Notes under the pieces: model-generated | Told to the model about the DNA's origin: nothing | What the model saw: the letters and a program-made list of their open reading frames with translations, nothing else | Databases searched by the model: none | Assembly: GCA_021818285.1 (NCBI GenBank) | Contig: JAKAEO010000006.1 | Span: 1-45,691, forward strand | DNA length: 45,691 nucleotides | Origin: Myxococcales bacterium | GTDB lineage: Bacteria; Myxococcota; Myxococcia; Myxococcales; Anaeromyxobacteraceae | Direction: 5' to 3' | Made by a program: the position numbers and the translations under genes | Shown here: positions 25,451-33,754 of the stretch, one piece after another | How the letters are laid out: the number at the start of each line of letters is the position of its first letter | Numbering within the stretch: the first letter of the stretch is position 1

Positions 25451-26938
25451 CTACCGGCCCGGCCGGCCCGCCAGCTCCCGCAGCCGCTCCACGAGCCTGA
25501 CCATCGCCAGCGTGTCGCGCTCGCAGTAGGCGAGCAGCTGGCCGCGCAGCCGCGCGCGCTCCTCCGCCGCGAGGGACCTCTCGTCGAGCAGCAGCGCCTC
25601 GAGCACTGCCGAGGCGGTGCCGCCCTCGCCGATGTCGAGGTCGGCGTAGCCCAGGCCCGGGCAGAGCGCCGGCACGACGCTCTTCAGGCCGAAGGAGCCG
25701 CCGAAGTCCGGGTGGTAGACGTGGTCACGCACGATGGGCAGCAGGTCCACGAGCCGCCGGGCGACCTCCTCCAGGGCCTCGCGCCGGGCCGGCACCGCCG
25801 CGGCCAGGTGCTCGAGGCAGCGCCGCTCGAAGGCGGCGTTGTAGGCGAGCACCGTCCCCGCGCCGGCGCAGGCGCGCACCACCGCCCCGGCGACCGCGGG
25901 GCGCGGGTCGCCCGGCCCCTCGGCGAGGAACTCGTGGTGCTCGAGCCGGCCGCCCGGGCCGGCGACGTGGCAGCTCAGCTGCACGGCCACCTGCTCGTAG
26001 GGGTGGCAGCCGTCCCAGGCCGGGACCGCCGGCATCACCGTCTCGAAGTCGAGGAAGGCGACGGGCGGTTCGAGCCGTGCCAGCGCCCCGGCCAGCCCGG
26101 GCTCCACCACCGTCTCCCCGCTGCGGACGCTGCGCGCCTGGCGCGCGGCGACCGCCGGGAGGGCGACGTCCTCCGGCAGGTCGCGGATGGTCTGGTGACC
26201 GCCGGCGACGAGGTCGGCGGCGCGCCTGCCGATCCGGTAGAGCGTGGAGACGTGGTGCGGCGGGAGCGCCGGCCAGCAGCGCGCCAGGAAGGGGCACTCG
26301 TACGGATCGCTGCAGCGGTCGCCGATCGCCGCCTCCGGCAGGGGGCCCGCCAGCGCCGCCCGGAGGGCGCGGAGCTGGTCCGGGATGGCGGGGAGGAGCG
26401 CCTCGGCCTCCGCGGTGACGTCGTCGCGGGCGAAGAGGTTGGACAGGTCCGGGAAGCGGCAGGCCCGGTCGAGGTGCATCACCTCGGCCCGGCGGACGTC
26501 GAGCCCACAGGCCCGCAGGGCGTGGAGCTGGACGGCGACGTCGGGGAGGTGGGCGGCCTTCACGTCGAGCGTGGACTTCACCTCGGCCAGGGTCCAGCCG
26601 GCGCGCCCGCGCTCCAGGACGTCGACGGCGACGAAGAGGTCGCCGGTGACGAAGGCGGCCTCGAAGATCGCCGGGGCGCCGCCGGCGACGGCCCGCCGCG
26701 TCCGCTCGACCCGCTCCCGCACCGCCCGGTGGTCGCCGTCGACGAGGATCCCGCCGGGGAAGCGCTCCCGCGCCAGCGCGCCCACCCGGTGGCCGCGGTC
26801 GAAGACCGCCTGGAGCGCCGGGCCGGCGACCAGCTCCGGCGCGTCGGGCTCGTGGGCGCGCCACCAGAGCTGCCGGGGGCACTGGAGGCCGTAGCAGTAG
26901 CGGGACTTGGAGAGGCCGGTGCCGGGCGAGCGGGTCAC
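25451..26938 (-). CDS. DUF2779 protein: Cas4/RecB-like nuclease fused to a DnaQ-like exonuclease
   Basis: A 495-residue DUF2779 protein. The N-terminal half is a PD-(D/E)XK nuclease with an Fe-S cluster: a Cys in KSRYCYGLQCPRQLWW near the start, the core AVDVLERGRAGWTLAEVKS (catalytic Asp, then E-x-K), and the remaining Cys in CSDPYECPFLARCW. The C-terminal half is a DEDD exonuclease: AFLDFETVMPAVP (DxE), YNAAFE and YCERDTLAMV (Y-x3-D). GTG at 26938 is the start (VTRSPGTGLSKSRY). It is divergent from pdxA. Its cellular job is not established; DNA or RNA end processing is probable. It is not next to CRISPR or other defence genes here. Confidence 0.88.
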   Translation of the reverse strand: MTRSPGTGLSKSRYCYGLQCPRQLWWRAHEPDAPELVAGPALQAVFDRGHRVGALARERFPGGILVDGDHRAVRERVERTRRAVAGGAPAIFEAAFVTGDLFVAVDVLERGRAGWTLAEVKSTLDVKAAHLPDVAVQLHALRACGLDVRRAEVMHLDRACRFPDLSNLFARDDVTAEAEALLPAIPDQLRALRAALAGPLPEAAIGDRCSDPYECPFLARCWPALPPHHVSTLYRIGRRAADLVAGGHQTIRDLPEDVALPAVAARQARSVRSGETVVEPGLAGALARLEPPVAFLDFETVMPAVPAWDGCHPYEQVAVQLSCHVAGPGGRLEHHEFLAEGPGDPRPAVAGAVVRACAGAGTVLAYNAAFERRCLEHLAAAVPARREALEEVARRLVDLLPIVRDHVYHPDFGGSFGLKSVVPALCPGLGYADLDIGEGGTASAVLEALLLDERSLAAEERARLRGQLLAYCERDTLAMVRLVERLRELAGRPGR

Positions 26939-27055
26939 GAGGACAGGATACGTGGCGGGACGGACACCGGGTGGCGGCGACCGGGAGCGGTGGCTTCGGC
27001 GCCGGGCGGAGGCTATGGTCGGCCGTCGAGGCCGCGCGGCCCCGGGGAGCGAGAC

Positions 27056-28093
27056 GTGTCCATTCCGACGCTGGCGGTGACCATCGGCGACGTGGCCGGC
27101 ATCGGCCCGGAGATCACCGCCAAGACGCTGCTGCTCCACCCGGAGCTCCGCGAGCTCTGCGTGCCGGTGGTGCTGGGGGACGCCGCCTCGATGCGGCGGG
27201 GGGCGGAGGCGGCCGGCCTCGACCCGGGCGCGGTGCGCACCATCGCCGACCCGGAGCGGGCCGCCAACGACCCCGGGGCCATCGAGGTGCTCCAGGTCGG
27301 GCCGTCCCTGGAGCACGTCCCCACCGGCCGGATCCACCCCGACGCCGGCGACGGCTCCTACCGGTTCGTGGTCGCCGCCTGCGACCTGGCCAGGGCCGGG
27401 AAGGTGCACGGCATCGTCACCGCGCCGCTCCACAAGGCGGCGATGCACGCCGGCGGCCACCCGCACCCCGGCCACACCGAGCTGCTGGCCGAGCAGTTCG
27501 GCGTCCGGGACTACTCGCTGGTGCTCTCGGCGGGCGACCTCTACTTCTTCCACCTGACCACGCACGTCTCGATGCGCCGGGCGCTCGAGCTCATCACGCC
27601 GGAGCGGACCGGCGCGGTCCTCGACCTGGCCGCCGCCTTCTGCCGGGCCCTGGGCAGGCCGCGGGAGCCCATCGCCCTGGCCGGCCTCAACCCGCACGCC
27701 GGGGAGGACCGGCTCTTCGGCGACGAGGAGGCGACGGTGCTCGGGCCGGCGGTGGAGGCCGCCCGGGCGCGGGGCGTCCAGGCCTTCGGCCCGCTGCCGG
27801 GCGACGTCCTCATCCCCCAGGCGGTGCGCGGCAAGTGGAACGTGGTGATCTGCTGCTACCACGACCAGGGCCACGCGCCGTTCAAGGCGGTGTACGGCGA
27901 CCAGGGTGTGAACATCACCGTGGGCCTGCCGGTGGTCCGGGTCTCGGTGGACCACGGCACCGCCTTCGACATCGCCGGCCGCGGGATCGCCCGGGAGGAC
28001 AGCCTGGTCCTCGCCACCCGCCGCGCGGCGGCGCTGGCGCCCGGCTGGAGCGGGGTCTGGGAGGCGGCCCGGGCGGCGGGCGCGGGCCGGTGA
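27056..28093 (+). CDS. pdxA: 4-hydroxythreonine-4-phosphate dehydrogenase family
   Basis: A 345-residue PdxA, which oxidises 4-phosphohydroxy-L-threonine in vitamin B6 synthesis. It has the N-terminal TIGDVAGIGPEI block, TAPLHKAAMHAGG, the metal-binding His in GHTELLAEQ, CYHDQGHAPFKAV and DHGTAFDIAG. The start is the GTG at 27056. Members of the PdxA2 branch instead act on D-threonate or D-erythronate 4-phosphate and are often linked to transporters; no DUF1537 kinase is seen here, so the biosynthetic role is favoured but not proven. A strong hairpin follows the stop. Confidence 0.9.
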   Translation: MSIPTLAVTIGDVAGIGPEITAKTLLLHPELRELCVPVVLGDAASMRRGAEAAGLDPGAVRTIADPERAANDPGAIEVLQVGPSLEHVPTGRIHPDAGDGSYRFVVAACDLARAGKVHGIVTAPLHKAAMHAGGHPHPGHTELLAEQFGVRDYSLVLSAGDLYFFHLTTHVSMRRALELITPERTGAVLDLAAAFCRALGRPREPIALAGLNPHAGEDRLFGDEEATVLGPAVEAARARGVQAFGPLPGDVLIPQAVRGKWNVVICCYHDQGHAPFKAVYGDQGVNITVGLPVVRVSVDHGTAFDIAGRGIAREDSLVLATRRAAALAPGWSGVWEAARAAGAGR

Positions 28094-28108
28094 CCGCCCA
28101 CCGGCGGT

Positions 28109-28139
28109 CGTGGCGGGTATCGACGCCCCACCCGCCACG
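28109..28139. terminator. Perfect 10-bp hairpin between convergent genes
   Basis: CGTGGCGGGT (28109-28118) and ACCCGCCACG (28130-28139) are exact reverse complements with an 11-nt loop. It lies in the 55-bp gap between the stops of pdxA and the convergent WYL gene, so it probably ends transcription in both directions, although no T-run follows. Confidence 0.6.
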
Positions 28140-28148
28140 GGCCGGAGC

Positions 28149-29111
28149 TCAGGTCCGGTACAGCGCCTCGAGCGCGGCGACCCTCGCCTCGAGCCCCTCC
28201 CTCGCCTCCGGCGGCTCCTCGATCGACGCGAGCCCGCCCCAGCCGAGCACCCAGCCGTAGAGGTAGTTGCCCGGCGCCACGCGGGTGGTCGCGGCGACGC
28301 TCCCGTCGGCCTCCGTCGCCGCGTCGGGCCAGCGCTCCTTCGCGAGCGCGGCGGCCACGCCGGTGAAGCGCAGCCTCACCTCCCGCTCGCTCCCCGACTG
28401 GAAGTAGAGGTGGCGCGTCCGGTAGCGGCCCAGGTCCGGGCCGCGGTGCTCGCCGAAGCGGCGCGTGCCGACGACGACCGACGAGATCCGATCGAGCCGG
28501 TAGAGGTGCTCCTCCGCCTTCTCCACGTTCCAGGCGGCGAGGTACCAGTTGCCGTCCTGCGGGAAGAGCAGCCGCGGCTCCAGCGTGCGCCGGGCCGACG
28601 CGCCCACGTTCTCGGCGCGGTACTCGACGGTCACCTCGAGCCGTCGCTCGATGGCCTCCTGGAGCGAGCTCGCCCACTCGCCGGGCGGGTCCACGTCGAA
28701 GCCGGTCCCGCGGGCGAGCCGCTCCGCGTCCTGGCGCAGCGACTCGGGCACGGCGCGGCGCAGCTTCCGGATCGCCGACGCGACCGCGCTCCCGCCCGTC
28801 CTCTCGTGCGGCCGGAGCGCCGCGAGGAGCGCCGCCCCCTCGCGGAGCGAGAGCGGCGGCGGCGCCACGAACTTGGAGGCGCTGTCCACGATGACCCGGC
28901 CGTCCTCGACCGAGATGGAGACGAAGTCCTCGGGCATGGACGGCCCGATGTCGAGCGCGCCCACCGCCGTGACGTCGTCGAGCAGCTCCTGCTCGCTCCG
29001 GGCGCCGGTGAGCTTCGCGGCCCGGGCGACGGGCAGGCCCGCCGGCCCGGCGCGGAAGGCGGCGGGGAGGAGCAGGAGGACCCGGCGGAGCCGGCCCAGG
29101 AAGGGCTTCAT
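28149..29111 (-). CDS. WYL-domain regulator, PafC-like
   Basis: A 320-residue member of the PafC/YafY group. The N-terminal third is a degenerate winged helix without a clear DNA-binding helix (VARAAKLTGARSEQELLDDV). The WYL domain covers about residues 140-230 with TVEYRAENVGASARRTLEPRLLFPQDGNWYLAAWN and LDRISSVVVG. A C-terminal WCX part follows. PafB and PafC form heterodimers that control the RecA-independent DNA damage response in actinobacteria, and single-stranded DNA binding by WYL is known in that family. Its ATG overlaps the stop of the neighbouring WYL gene in ATGA, matching the paired arrangement. Confidence 0.85.
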   Translation of the reverse strand: MKPFLGRLRRVLLLLPAAFRAGPAGLPVARAAKLTGARSEQELLDDVTAVGALDIGPSMPEDFVSISVEDGRVIVDSASKFVAPPPLSLREGAALLAALRPHERTGGSAVASAIRKLRRAVPESLRQDAERLARGTGFDVDPPGEWASSLQEAIERRLEVTVEYRAENVGASARRTLEPRLLFPQDGNWYLAAWNVEKAEEHLYRLDRISSVVVGTRRFGEHRGPDLGRYRTRHLYFQSGSEREVRLRFTGVAAALAKERWPDAATEADGSVAATTRVAPGNYLYGWVLGWGGLASIEEPPEAREGLEARVAALEALYRT

Positions 29112-30115
29112 GGCACCCGCTCCAGCTTCCCGCGCAGGTCCGCCAGCAGCCGGCGCGCCAGGGCGCGGCCGTCGGCCGGCTCGAGCAGCTCGGCCTCCGG
29201 TCCCCAGGCGAGCGCCTGGCGCACCAGCCCGGCGAGGTTTCGCACCGTGAGCCGGGCGGTGCGGGAGCCGTCGGGCTCCGTGGTCAGCCGGGCGCCCGGC
29301 AGCAGCCTCGGCGCCACCGCCGCGAGCGAGCCCCGGAAGCGCACCGCCGCCTCGCGCGGCGGGTGGACGAGGTACTCCCAGGGCTCCTGGCGCGACCAGG
29401 CGCGGATCTCGAAGCTCGCCGGGATCTCGTAGTCGGGCTTGCGCGGGTCCCCGGGGACCAGCTTCATGGCCTCGACGCGCCGGAGGTAGAAGACGCGCGG
29501 GGCGCCGCGCAGGTGGCAGTGGCCGGCGAAGATCCACTCGCCGCGGCGCCAGGCGTAGCCGTGCAGGTCGAGGAGCCGCTCGGTGACCTCGCCCCCCGGG
29601 CGCCGGTAGCGGAGCCGCATCCGGTGGCGCCGCTCGAGCGCCGCGGCGAGCGTGTCGAGGTGCTTGCGCACCGGCGACGGCTCGGAGGAGACGCCGTCCG
29701 TCTCCAGCGTCGCCGCGCGCGGCGGGAGCCCCCTCGCGCCGACGACCAGCTTGCGGAGCGCGACCTCCAGGTCGTCGCGCAGCGGGTGGTCGTGGCCGCG
29801 GAGCGCCGACTGGCCGGCGAGCCAGACGGCGGCGGCCTCCTGCGGCGAGAACTCCAGCCTGGGGAGGAAGGCCGCGCCGGTGTCCACGACGTAGGCGCCC
29901 GCCTCGCCGAGCTCGCCCGCGTGGCGCACCGGGATGCCCAGCGCCTCCAGATCCGCCTTGTCGCGGGTGAACTTCTTCTCCTTGGCCGCCGCCGAGCCCG
30001 CGTACTCGTCCGGGAAGGCGTCGTAGACGTCCTCGCGCGTGACCGGCCGTCCCTGGTCCGCGAACCAGGCGGCGAGCCGCAGGAGACGCGCTTCGGCCGA
30101 GGCGCGGGAGGGCAT
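29108..30115 (-). CDS. WYL-domain transcriptional regulator, PafB-like
   Basis: A 335-residue regulator. The N-terminal winged helix is intact here (SRASAEARLLRLAAWFADQGRPVTREDVYDAF, then AAAKEKKFTRDKADLEALGI), so this is the DNA-binding partner of the pair. The WYL domain (about residues 150-225) reads RHRMRLRYRRPGGEVTERLLDLHGYAWRRGEWIFAGHC, followed by VFYLRRVEAMKLV and a WCX domain. I chose the ATG at 30115 (MPSRASAEARLL), where family similarity begins. The next gene, PafC-like, overlaps by four bases. Upstream is a 250-bp region shared with the divergent alkaline phosphatase gene. Confidence 0.88.
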   Translation of the reverse strand: MPSRASAEARLLRLAAWFADQGRPVTREDVYDAFPDEYAGSAAAKEKKFTRDKADLEALGIPVRHAGELGEAGAYVVDTGAAFLPRLEFSPQEAAAVWLAGQSALRGHDHPLRDDLEVALRKLVVGARGLPPRAATLETDGVSSEPSPVRKHLDTLAAALERRHRMRLRYRRPGGEVTERLLDLHGYAWRRGEWIFAGHCHLRGAPRVFYLRRVEAMKLVPGDPRKPDYEIPASFEIRAWSRQEPWEYLVHPPREAAVRFRGSLAAVAPRLLPGARLTTEPDGSRTARLTVRNLAGLVRQALAWGPEAELLEPADGRALARRLLADLRGKLERVP

Positions 30116-30368
30116 GGGCGACCCCGAGTGTAGCCGAACCGCGCCGGGGAGCGAGGCGGTCGAGGGCCGGGCTCCGGCGCTCCAGGGAGGCCGGCCGGCC
30201 CGCGCGCGTGGAGCGCGACCTGGGCGAGCCGCCCTTCGAGGTGCGGCCACACGCCGCACTCCGATGCGCAAATCGGACGCGTCCCGCCCTCTCCCCGACA
30301 CACGCGCCTCCTACGGTGCGTCCACCGCACCACCGAAGTGCCCTCGCACCAACGAAAGGACGCACACC

Positions 30369-31514
30369 ATGAGGAAGACGAAGCTCGCGGCGGTGGCCCT
30401 CGCCGCCCTGTCCCTGCTGTCGCCCGCCAGCTCCCGGGCGGACGGCGCCCGCAACGTCATCGTGATGGTCCCGGACGGAATGGGGCTCGCCGACGTCACG
30501 GCGACCCGGATCTACAAGGGCGGCCTCGCCGGCTCGCCGCTCAGCTTCGAGACCCTGGAGCACATCGGCTACCAGCGGACCTACTCCCTGAACAGCGCCA
30601 TCACCGACTCGGCGCCCGCCGCCTCGGCGTGGGCCTGCGGCGAGAAGTTCAACAACGGCGAGATCTGCCTCCACAGGGACGGCCGCCCGGTGAAGCCCAG
30701 CGTGCTCGAGCTGGCCCGCAGGGCGGGGAAGGCCACCGCGCTCGTCGCCACCTCCACCATCACCCACGCCACGCCCGCCTCCTTCGGCGCGCACGTGGTC
30801 AACCGGAGCTGCGAGAACGAGATCGCCCGGCAGTACGTCGAGACCACGCACGTGGACGTGCTCCTCGGGGCCGGCACGGGCAAGTTCAACGCCGCCCGGC
30901 CCGACGCCTGCGGGACGATGGGGAACTTCGCGCAGGAGGCCCGGAACGCGGGCTACGCCCACGTGACCACGAGGGAGGAGCTGGAGCGGGCCGTGGCCGC
31001 CGGTCACCGGCTGGTCCTCGGCCTCTTCGCCGGGGACGGCGGGATGACGCCCGAGTACCTGCGCACGGCCGCGACCACCGAGCCGCGCCTGCCCGAGATG
31101 ACGCGGGCCGCCCTCCGGATCCTGGAGCGCAACCACAGCGGCTTCTTCGCCATGATCGAGGGTTCGCAGGTGGACTGGGCCAACCACGCCGACAACTACG
31201 ACTACCAGCTCGGCGAGATGCTGGCCTTCGACGAGGCGGTCGCGGTCGTCCGGGCCTGGATCGACGCCGACCCCGAGCGCAAGGAAGACACGCTGCTCGT
31301 CGTCGTCGCGGACCACGACACCGGCGGCTTCGCCGTCAACGGCCCGCAGTCGGCGCTCCTCCACGCCGGGCAGAAGGTGGAACCCGGGTGGACGACCGGC
31401 GAGCACACCGGGGTCGACACCATCATCTGGAGCCAGGGTCCGCAGAGCCGGCGGCTGGCGCGCGCCGTCGACAACACCGACGTCTACGACGTGATCGTGA
31501 AGGCGCTGGACTGA
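30369..31514 (+). CDS. Secreted alkaline phosphatase
   Basis: A 381-residue alkaline phosphatase, hydrolysing phosphomonoesters outside the cytoplasm with Zn and Mg ions. Signal peptide residues 1-24 (KTKLAAVALAALSLLSPASSRA). Asp36 in VIVMVPDGMGLAD is the first metal ligand, and the nucleophile is Ser81 in ITDSAPAASAWACG. Later ligands are in MIEGSQVDWANHADN, VVVADHDTGGFAV and TGEHTGVDTIIW. GAAAGGA is placed eight bases before the ATG. Length is shorter than E. coli PhoA but usual for this branch. A large hairpin follows the stop. Confidence 0.93.
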   Translation: MRKTKLAAVALAALSLLSPASSRADGARNVIVMVPDGMGLADVTATRIYKGGLAGSPLSFETLEHIGYQRTYSLNSAITDSAPAASAWACGEKFNNGEICLHRDGRPVKPSVLELARRAGKATALVATSTITHATPASFGAHVVNRSCENEIARQYVETTHVDVLLGAGTGKFNAARPDACGTMGNFAQEARNAGYAHVTTREELERAVAAGHRLVLGLFAGDGGMTPEYLRTAATTEPRLPEMTRAALRILERNHSGFFAMIEGSQVDWANHADNYDYQLGEMLAFDEAVAVVRAWIDADPERKEDTLLVVVADHDTGGFAVNGPQSALLHAGQKVEPGWTTGEHTGVDTIIWSQGPQSRRLARAVDNTDVYDVIVKALD

Positions 31515-31531
31515 CCTCGAACGGCCTCGCA

Positions 31532-31578
31532 CCAGGCCCGCTCCGGACACGGGAGCCCGTGCCGGGAGCGGGACCTGG
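31532..31578. terminator. Long imperfect hairpin between convergent genes
   Basis: CCAGG (31532-31536) pairs with CCTGG (31574-31578), followed inward by CCCGCTCC/GGAGCGGG and CACGGG/CCCGTG, with single-base bulges. It occupies most of the 77-bp gap between the alkaline phosphatase stop and the stop of the convergent YbjN-like gene, and is a likely bidirectional terminator. Confidence 0.6.
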
Positions 31579-31591
31579 GGAGGCGAACCGC

Positions 31592-32068
31592 TCAGGCCTG
31601 GGCGCGGGGCGCCTCGGCGCGGAGCCGCTGGTGGAACTCGCGGGCGGCCCACCGGAGCGAGCGGATGCACAGCTCGACCTGCCGCCCGTTCAGCGGACGG
31701 CCGCCCAGGAACAGCTCGGCCTGGAACTCGTACCACTTGCACCCGGGGTCGAGGCAGAACTTGGCCACCTTGGCCTCGGACTGCACGTCGTGGCCGGCGC
31801 GGAGGATGGCGTCGACGTGCGGGACCGGGTCGTCGAAGAGGTAGCCGACGCAGATGGCGACGAAGTCCGGGTCGGCCTCGTTGAGCCGCACCTGGAAGCG
31901 GGTGCCCTCGGCCTTGAAGTCGATCCGCCGGTGGCCGCCGGACGGCTCGAGGGGGTGAGGCCGGTAGCCCTCCTCCGCCAGCAGGTCGGCGATGCGGTCG
32001 GCGAACGAGCGGGAGGGCTCGGCTGCGTCGGCCGGGAGCGTGGCGGGAGTGGTCGTCGCGTCGTCCAT
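31592..32068 (-). CDS. YbjN-like / hypothetical protein
   Basis: A 158-residue soluble protein. The middle (SFADRIADLLAEEGYRP, then RRIDFKAEGTRFQVRLNEADPDFVAICVGYLF) looks like the YbjN or type III secretion chaperone-like fold, where a helix is followed by a short antiparallel sheet; I judge this from pattern only. A Cys-containing stretch FCLDPGCKWYEFQAELFL follows. No signal or membrane segment. It lies 51 bp downstream of the receiver-domain gene on the same strand and may share its transcript. Function unknown. Confidence 0.7.
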   Translation of the reverse strand: MDDATTTPATLPADAAEPSRSFADRIADLLAEEGYRPHPLEPSGGHRRIDFKAEGTRFQVRLNEADPDFVAICVGYLFDDPVPHVDAILRAGHDVQSEAKVAKFCLDPGCKWYEFQAELFLGGRPLNGRQVELCIRSLRWAAREFHQRLRAEAPRAQA

Positions 32069-32119
32069 GGGAAGAGAGTACCCGCGGGACGGACACGGCC
32101 GGGTCCGGGGCTGGCCTGG

Positions 32120-32521
32120 TCAGCCGGCGGGGCGGGCGGCGTCCGCCGGGCCCGGTCCCGATTCCCCGAGCGCGGCTCGGACCGCGCGGATCAGTTCCTG
32201 CAGCGCGAACGGCTTCTGCACGTGCGCGAAGGCCGCCGGTGCGGAGCCGGCGGGCAGCCCCGAGATGACGATGACCGGGATCTTCCGGAGCGACGGATCG
32301 CGCTGCAGCGCCTCGATCAGCTGTTCGCCGTGAAGCCGCCGCATCAGCAGGTCGAGAAGCATGAGGTCGGGCTCCCACTGGGCCGCCAGCTCGAGGCCGC
32401 GATCGCCGTCGCCCGCCGTCCGGACCTGGAACCCGGCGAGCTCCAGCGCGTAGGCCAGCGTCTCGCGCGTGTCCGCGTCGTCCTCGACGAGCAGGAGGCG
32501 CTTTCCGGGCTGTCCATCCAT
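32120..32521 (-). CDS. Stand-alone response-regulator receiver domain
   Basis: A 133-residue CheY-type receiver with no output domain. The acidic pair is in LLLVEDDADTRE, the phospho-accepting Asp in PDLMLLDLLMRR, the switch Ser in PVIVISGLPAG and the Lys in AHVQKPFALQEL. I start at the ATG at 32521 (MDGQPGKRLLL), preceded by GGGGGAG, instead of an upstream ATG whose extension has no family similarity. No histidine kinase is in the window, so it is an orphan regulator. Two 22-bp direct repeats lie 45-90 bp upstream and could be its control sites. Confidence 0.88.
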   Translation of the reverse strand: MDGQPGKRLLLVEDDADTRETLAYALELAGFQVRTAGDGDRGLELAAQWEPDLMLLDLLMRRLHGEQLIEALQRDPSLRKIPVIVISGLPAGSAPAAFAHVQKPFALQELIRAVRAALGESGPGPADAARPAG

Positions 32522-32566
32522 GGGCGCTCCCCCGAGTCTTCTCGCATCCGTCCGGCCGGACACGGT

Positions 32567-32610
32567 AGGGAGCGCGCGTTGCATCTTCAGGGAGCGCGCG
32601 TTTCAACTTC
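32567..32610. repeat. Two tandem 22-bp direct repeats upstream of the receiver gene
   Basis: The unit begins AGGGAGCGCGCGTT and continues GCATCTTC in the first copy (32567-32588) and TCAACTTC in the second (32589-32610). They match at 20 of 22 positions, with a period of exactly two helical turns. On the minus strand they lie just upstream of the receiver gene start, so transcription-factor binding at both is plausible. Confidence 0.45.
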
Positions 32611-32752
32611 GTGGCGAGGCATCCGCGCTCGTGGCCGCGTGGCTCCTCTCGCTGCCGCGCCCGCGGGCTGTCCTCCTGAGGCCGGGCCTTGCGGGACACA
32701 CCCGGGAGCCGCCCCGCCCGCTGAACCCCGCACCGGTCACCACCGCCGTCCG

Positions 32753-32781
32753 TTGACCAGCGGACGGATGTCCGCTATAAC
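32753..32781 (+). promoter_or_regulatory. Sigma-70-type promoter with an operator-like inverted repeat in the spacer
   Basis: TTGACC (32753-32758) and TATAAC (32776-32781) are separated by exactly 17 bp, near consensus. The spacer contains AGCGGAC-GGAT-GTCCGCT (32759-32776), a perfect 7-bp inverted repeat, which would place a repressor directly on the polymerase site. The predicted start of transcription is near 32788, just before the ATG at 32791. Confidence 0.6.
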
Positions 32782-32880
32782 GGAACAACCATGGAGATGG
32801 GACGAGGGACGCGGCCCCGTGACTCCCAGCCAACTCCGGCTCCGGCCGGCTCGGTGGCAAGGCCGCGCAATGGTGAGCCC

Positions 32881-33249
32881 GTGACCGACCAAGCCGAAGT
32901 GGTGCCCGACCGTCCCCGCCCGTGCTTCCGGGAGGGGCCTCCGGCCGACGACACCTGCGAGATGACGCGCGTCGTCCGCCGGCGCGGCACGCGGTTCGAG
33001 GTCTGGACGTGTACCGACCCCCAGCCGACGATCAGGGTGAAGCTCGACGCCAACCGGTTCCCGGTCGAGGACGCGAAGCGATGGTGGCCCGGCTGCGCCA
33101 GCGCCTGGTACGACGCGCTCTACCATCCAGACCACTCGTGCACCCCGGGGCGCACCCAGTTCGTGGTGTACGACGGCGAAGGGGGCCGGCGGAAGCGCGG
33201 TCGGACGCGAGGCGGAGCGACGCGGGAGGCGCGCCCGCCACCGCGCTAG
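32881..33249 (+). CDS. Small hypothetical Cys/Trp-rich protein
   Basis: About 122 residues from a GTG at 32881 (start TDQAEVVPDRPRPCF); an in-frame ATG at 32791 would add 30 low-complexity residues and give a nearly leaderless message. The core shows five cysteines and several tryptophans (RFEVWTCTDPQPTI, RWWPGCASAWYDALYHPDHSC), then VVYDGEGG and a basic Arg-rich tail. The tail suggests nucleic acid contact and the Cys suggest a metal site, but I recognise no family. It is preceded by a good promoter, which supports it being a real gene. Confidence 0.5.
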   Translation: MTDQAEVVPDRPRPCFREGPPADDTCEMTRVVRRRGTRFEVWTCTDPQPTIRVKLDANRFPVEDAKRWWPGCASAWYDALYHPDHSCTPGRTQFVVYDGEGGRRKRGRTRGGATREARPPPR

Positions 33250-33268
33250 CGACGCGAAGGGTCATCCT

Positions 33269-33289
33269 GACCTCCTGAACAAGGAGGTC
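33269..33289. terminator. 8-bp hairpin after the small hypothetical gene
   Basis: GACCTCCT (33269-33276) pairs exactly with AGGAGGTC (33282-33289) around a five-base loop. It follows the stop of the small gene by 20 bp, so it may end that transcript. No U-tract follows. Confidence 0.45.
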
Positions 33290-33479
33290 GACCAGGGCGC
33301 GATGGGCCGGCGAACTTGACCTGCCTCCAGAACGTGGACGGAATCAGACCCTAAACCACCGTTCGTGATTCGCGATCAGCGGCAAGGCCGCGGAGCGCAG
33401 GGAGAAAGTTGAAAGGGAAGGTCAACCCATCGATCGTGGCGGTTGCGAGGCCACACACGCCGATGGAGGAGCCCTTCCC

Positions 33480-33620
33480 GTGGACAACATACCCCGACTG
33501 GATCGGGCCGCGCGACGGCGGCTGATCCACCGAGGCCGAAAGACCAAGGACCTTCACACCGCCCTCCGGTTCGTCATGATCGCCAAGCTCGGACAAGGAC
33601 TCTCCAGGCAGCAGGTCGCA
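33480..33620 (+). pseudogene. IS630-like transposase N-terminal fragment
   Basis: The frame from the GTG at 33480 encodes RLDRAARRRLIHRGRKTKD, then LHTALRFVMIAKLGQGLSRQQVA, which matches the first helix-turn-helix part of IS630-type transposases. After about 46 codons the similarity stops and the rest of the frame reads as non-coding sequence. No DDE residues are present. I treat it as a truncated insertion-sequence remnant. The 33290-33479 stretch upstream holds no gene. Confidence 0.45.
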
Positions 33621-33754
33621 CACGGCAAGTCGCCTCACGCGCGCGCTCTGCGAGTTCCGCACAGAATCCCGCGCGAGCCTCTCCCACTCCATCCGGGCCG
33701 AGCACCGCGGCAGGCGGCCCGGCCTCCAGGGGCGCACCCGTCCCTGGAGCGGGT

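Noticed and set aside
28149-32699. A 1516-codon open frame on the minus strand extending far beyond the WYL gene
   Set aside because: Only the part up to 29111 matches a family; the rest is low-complexity antisense of the alkaline phosphatase and other genes.
32603-32860. An 85-codon minus-strand frame upstream of the receiver gene
   Set aside because: It crosses the strong plus-strand promoter, lacks a ribosome site and has no recognisable domain.
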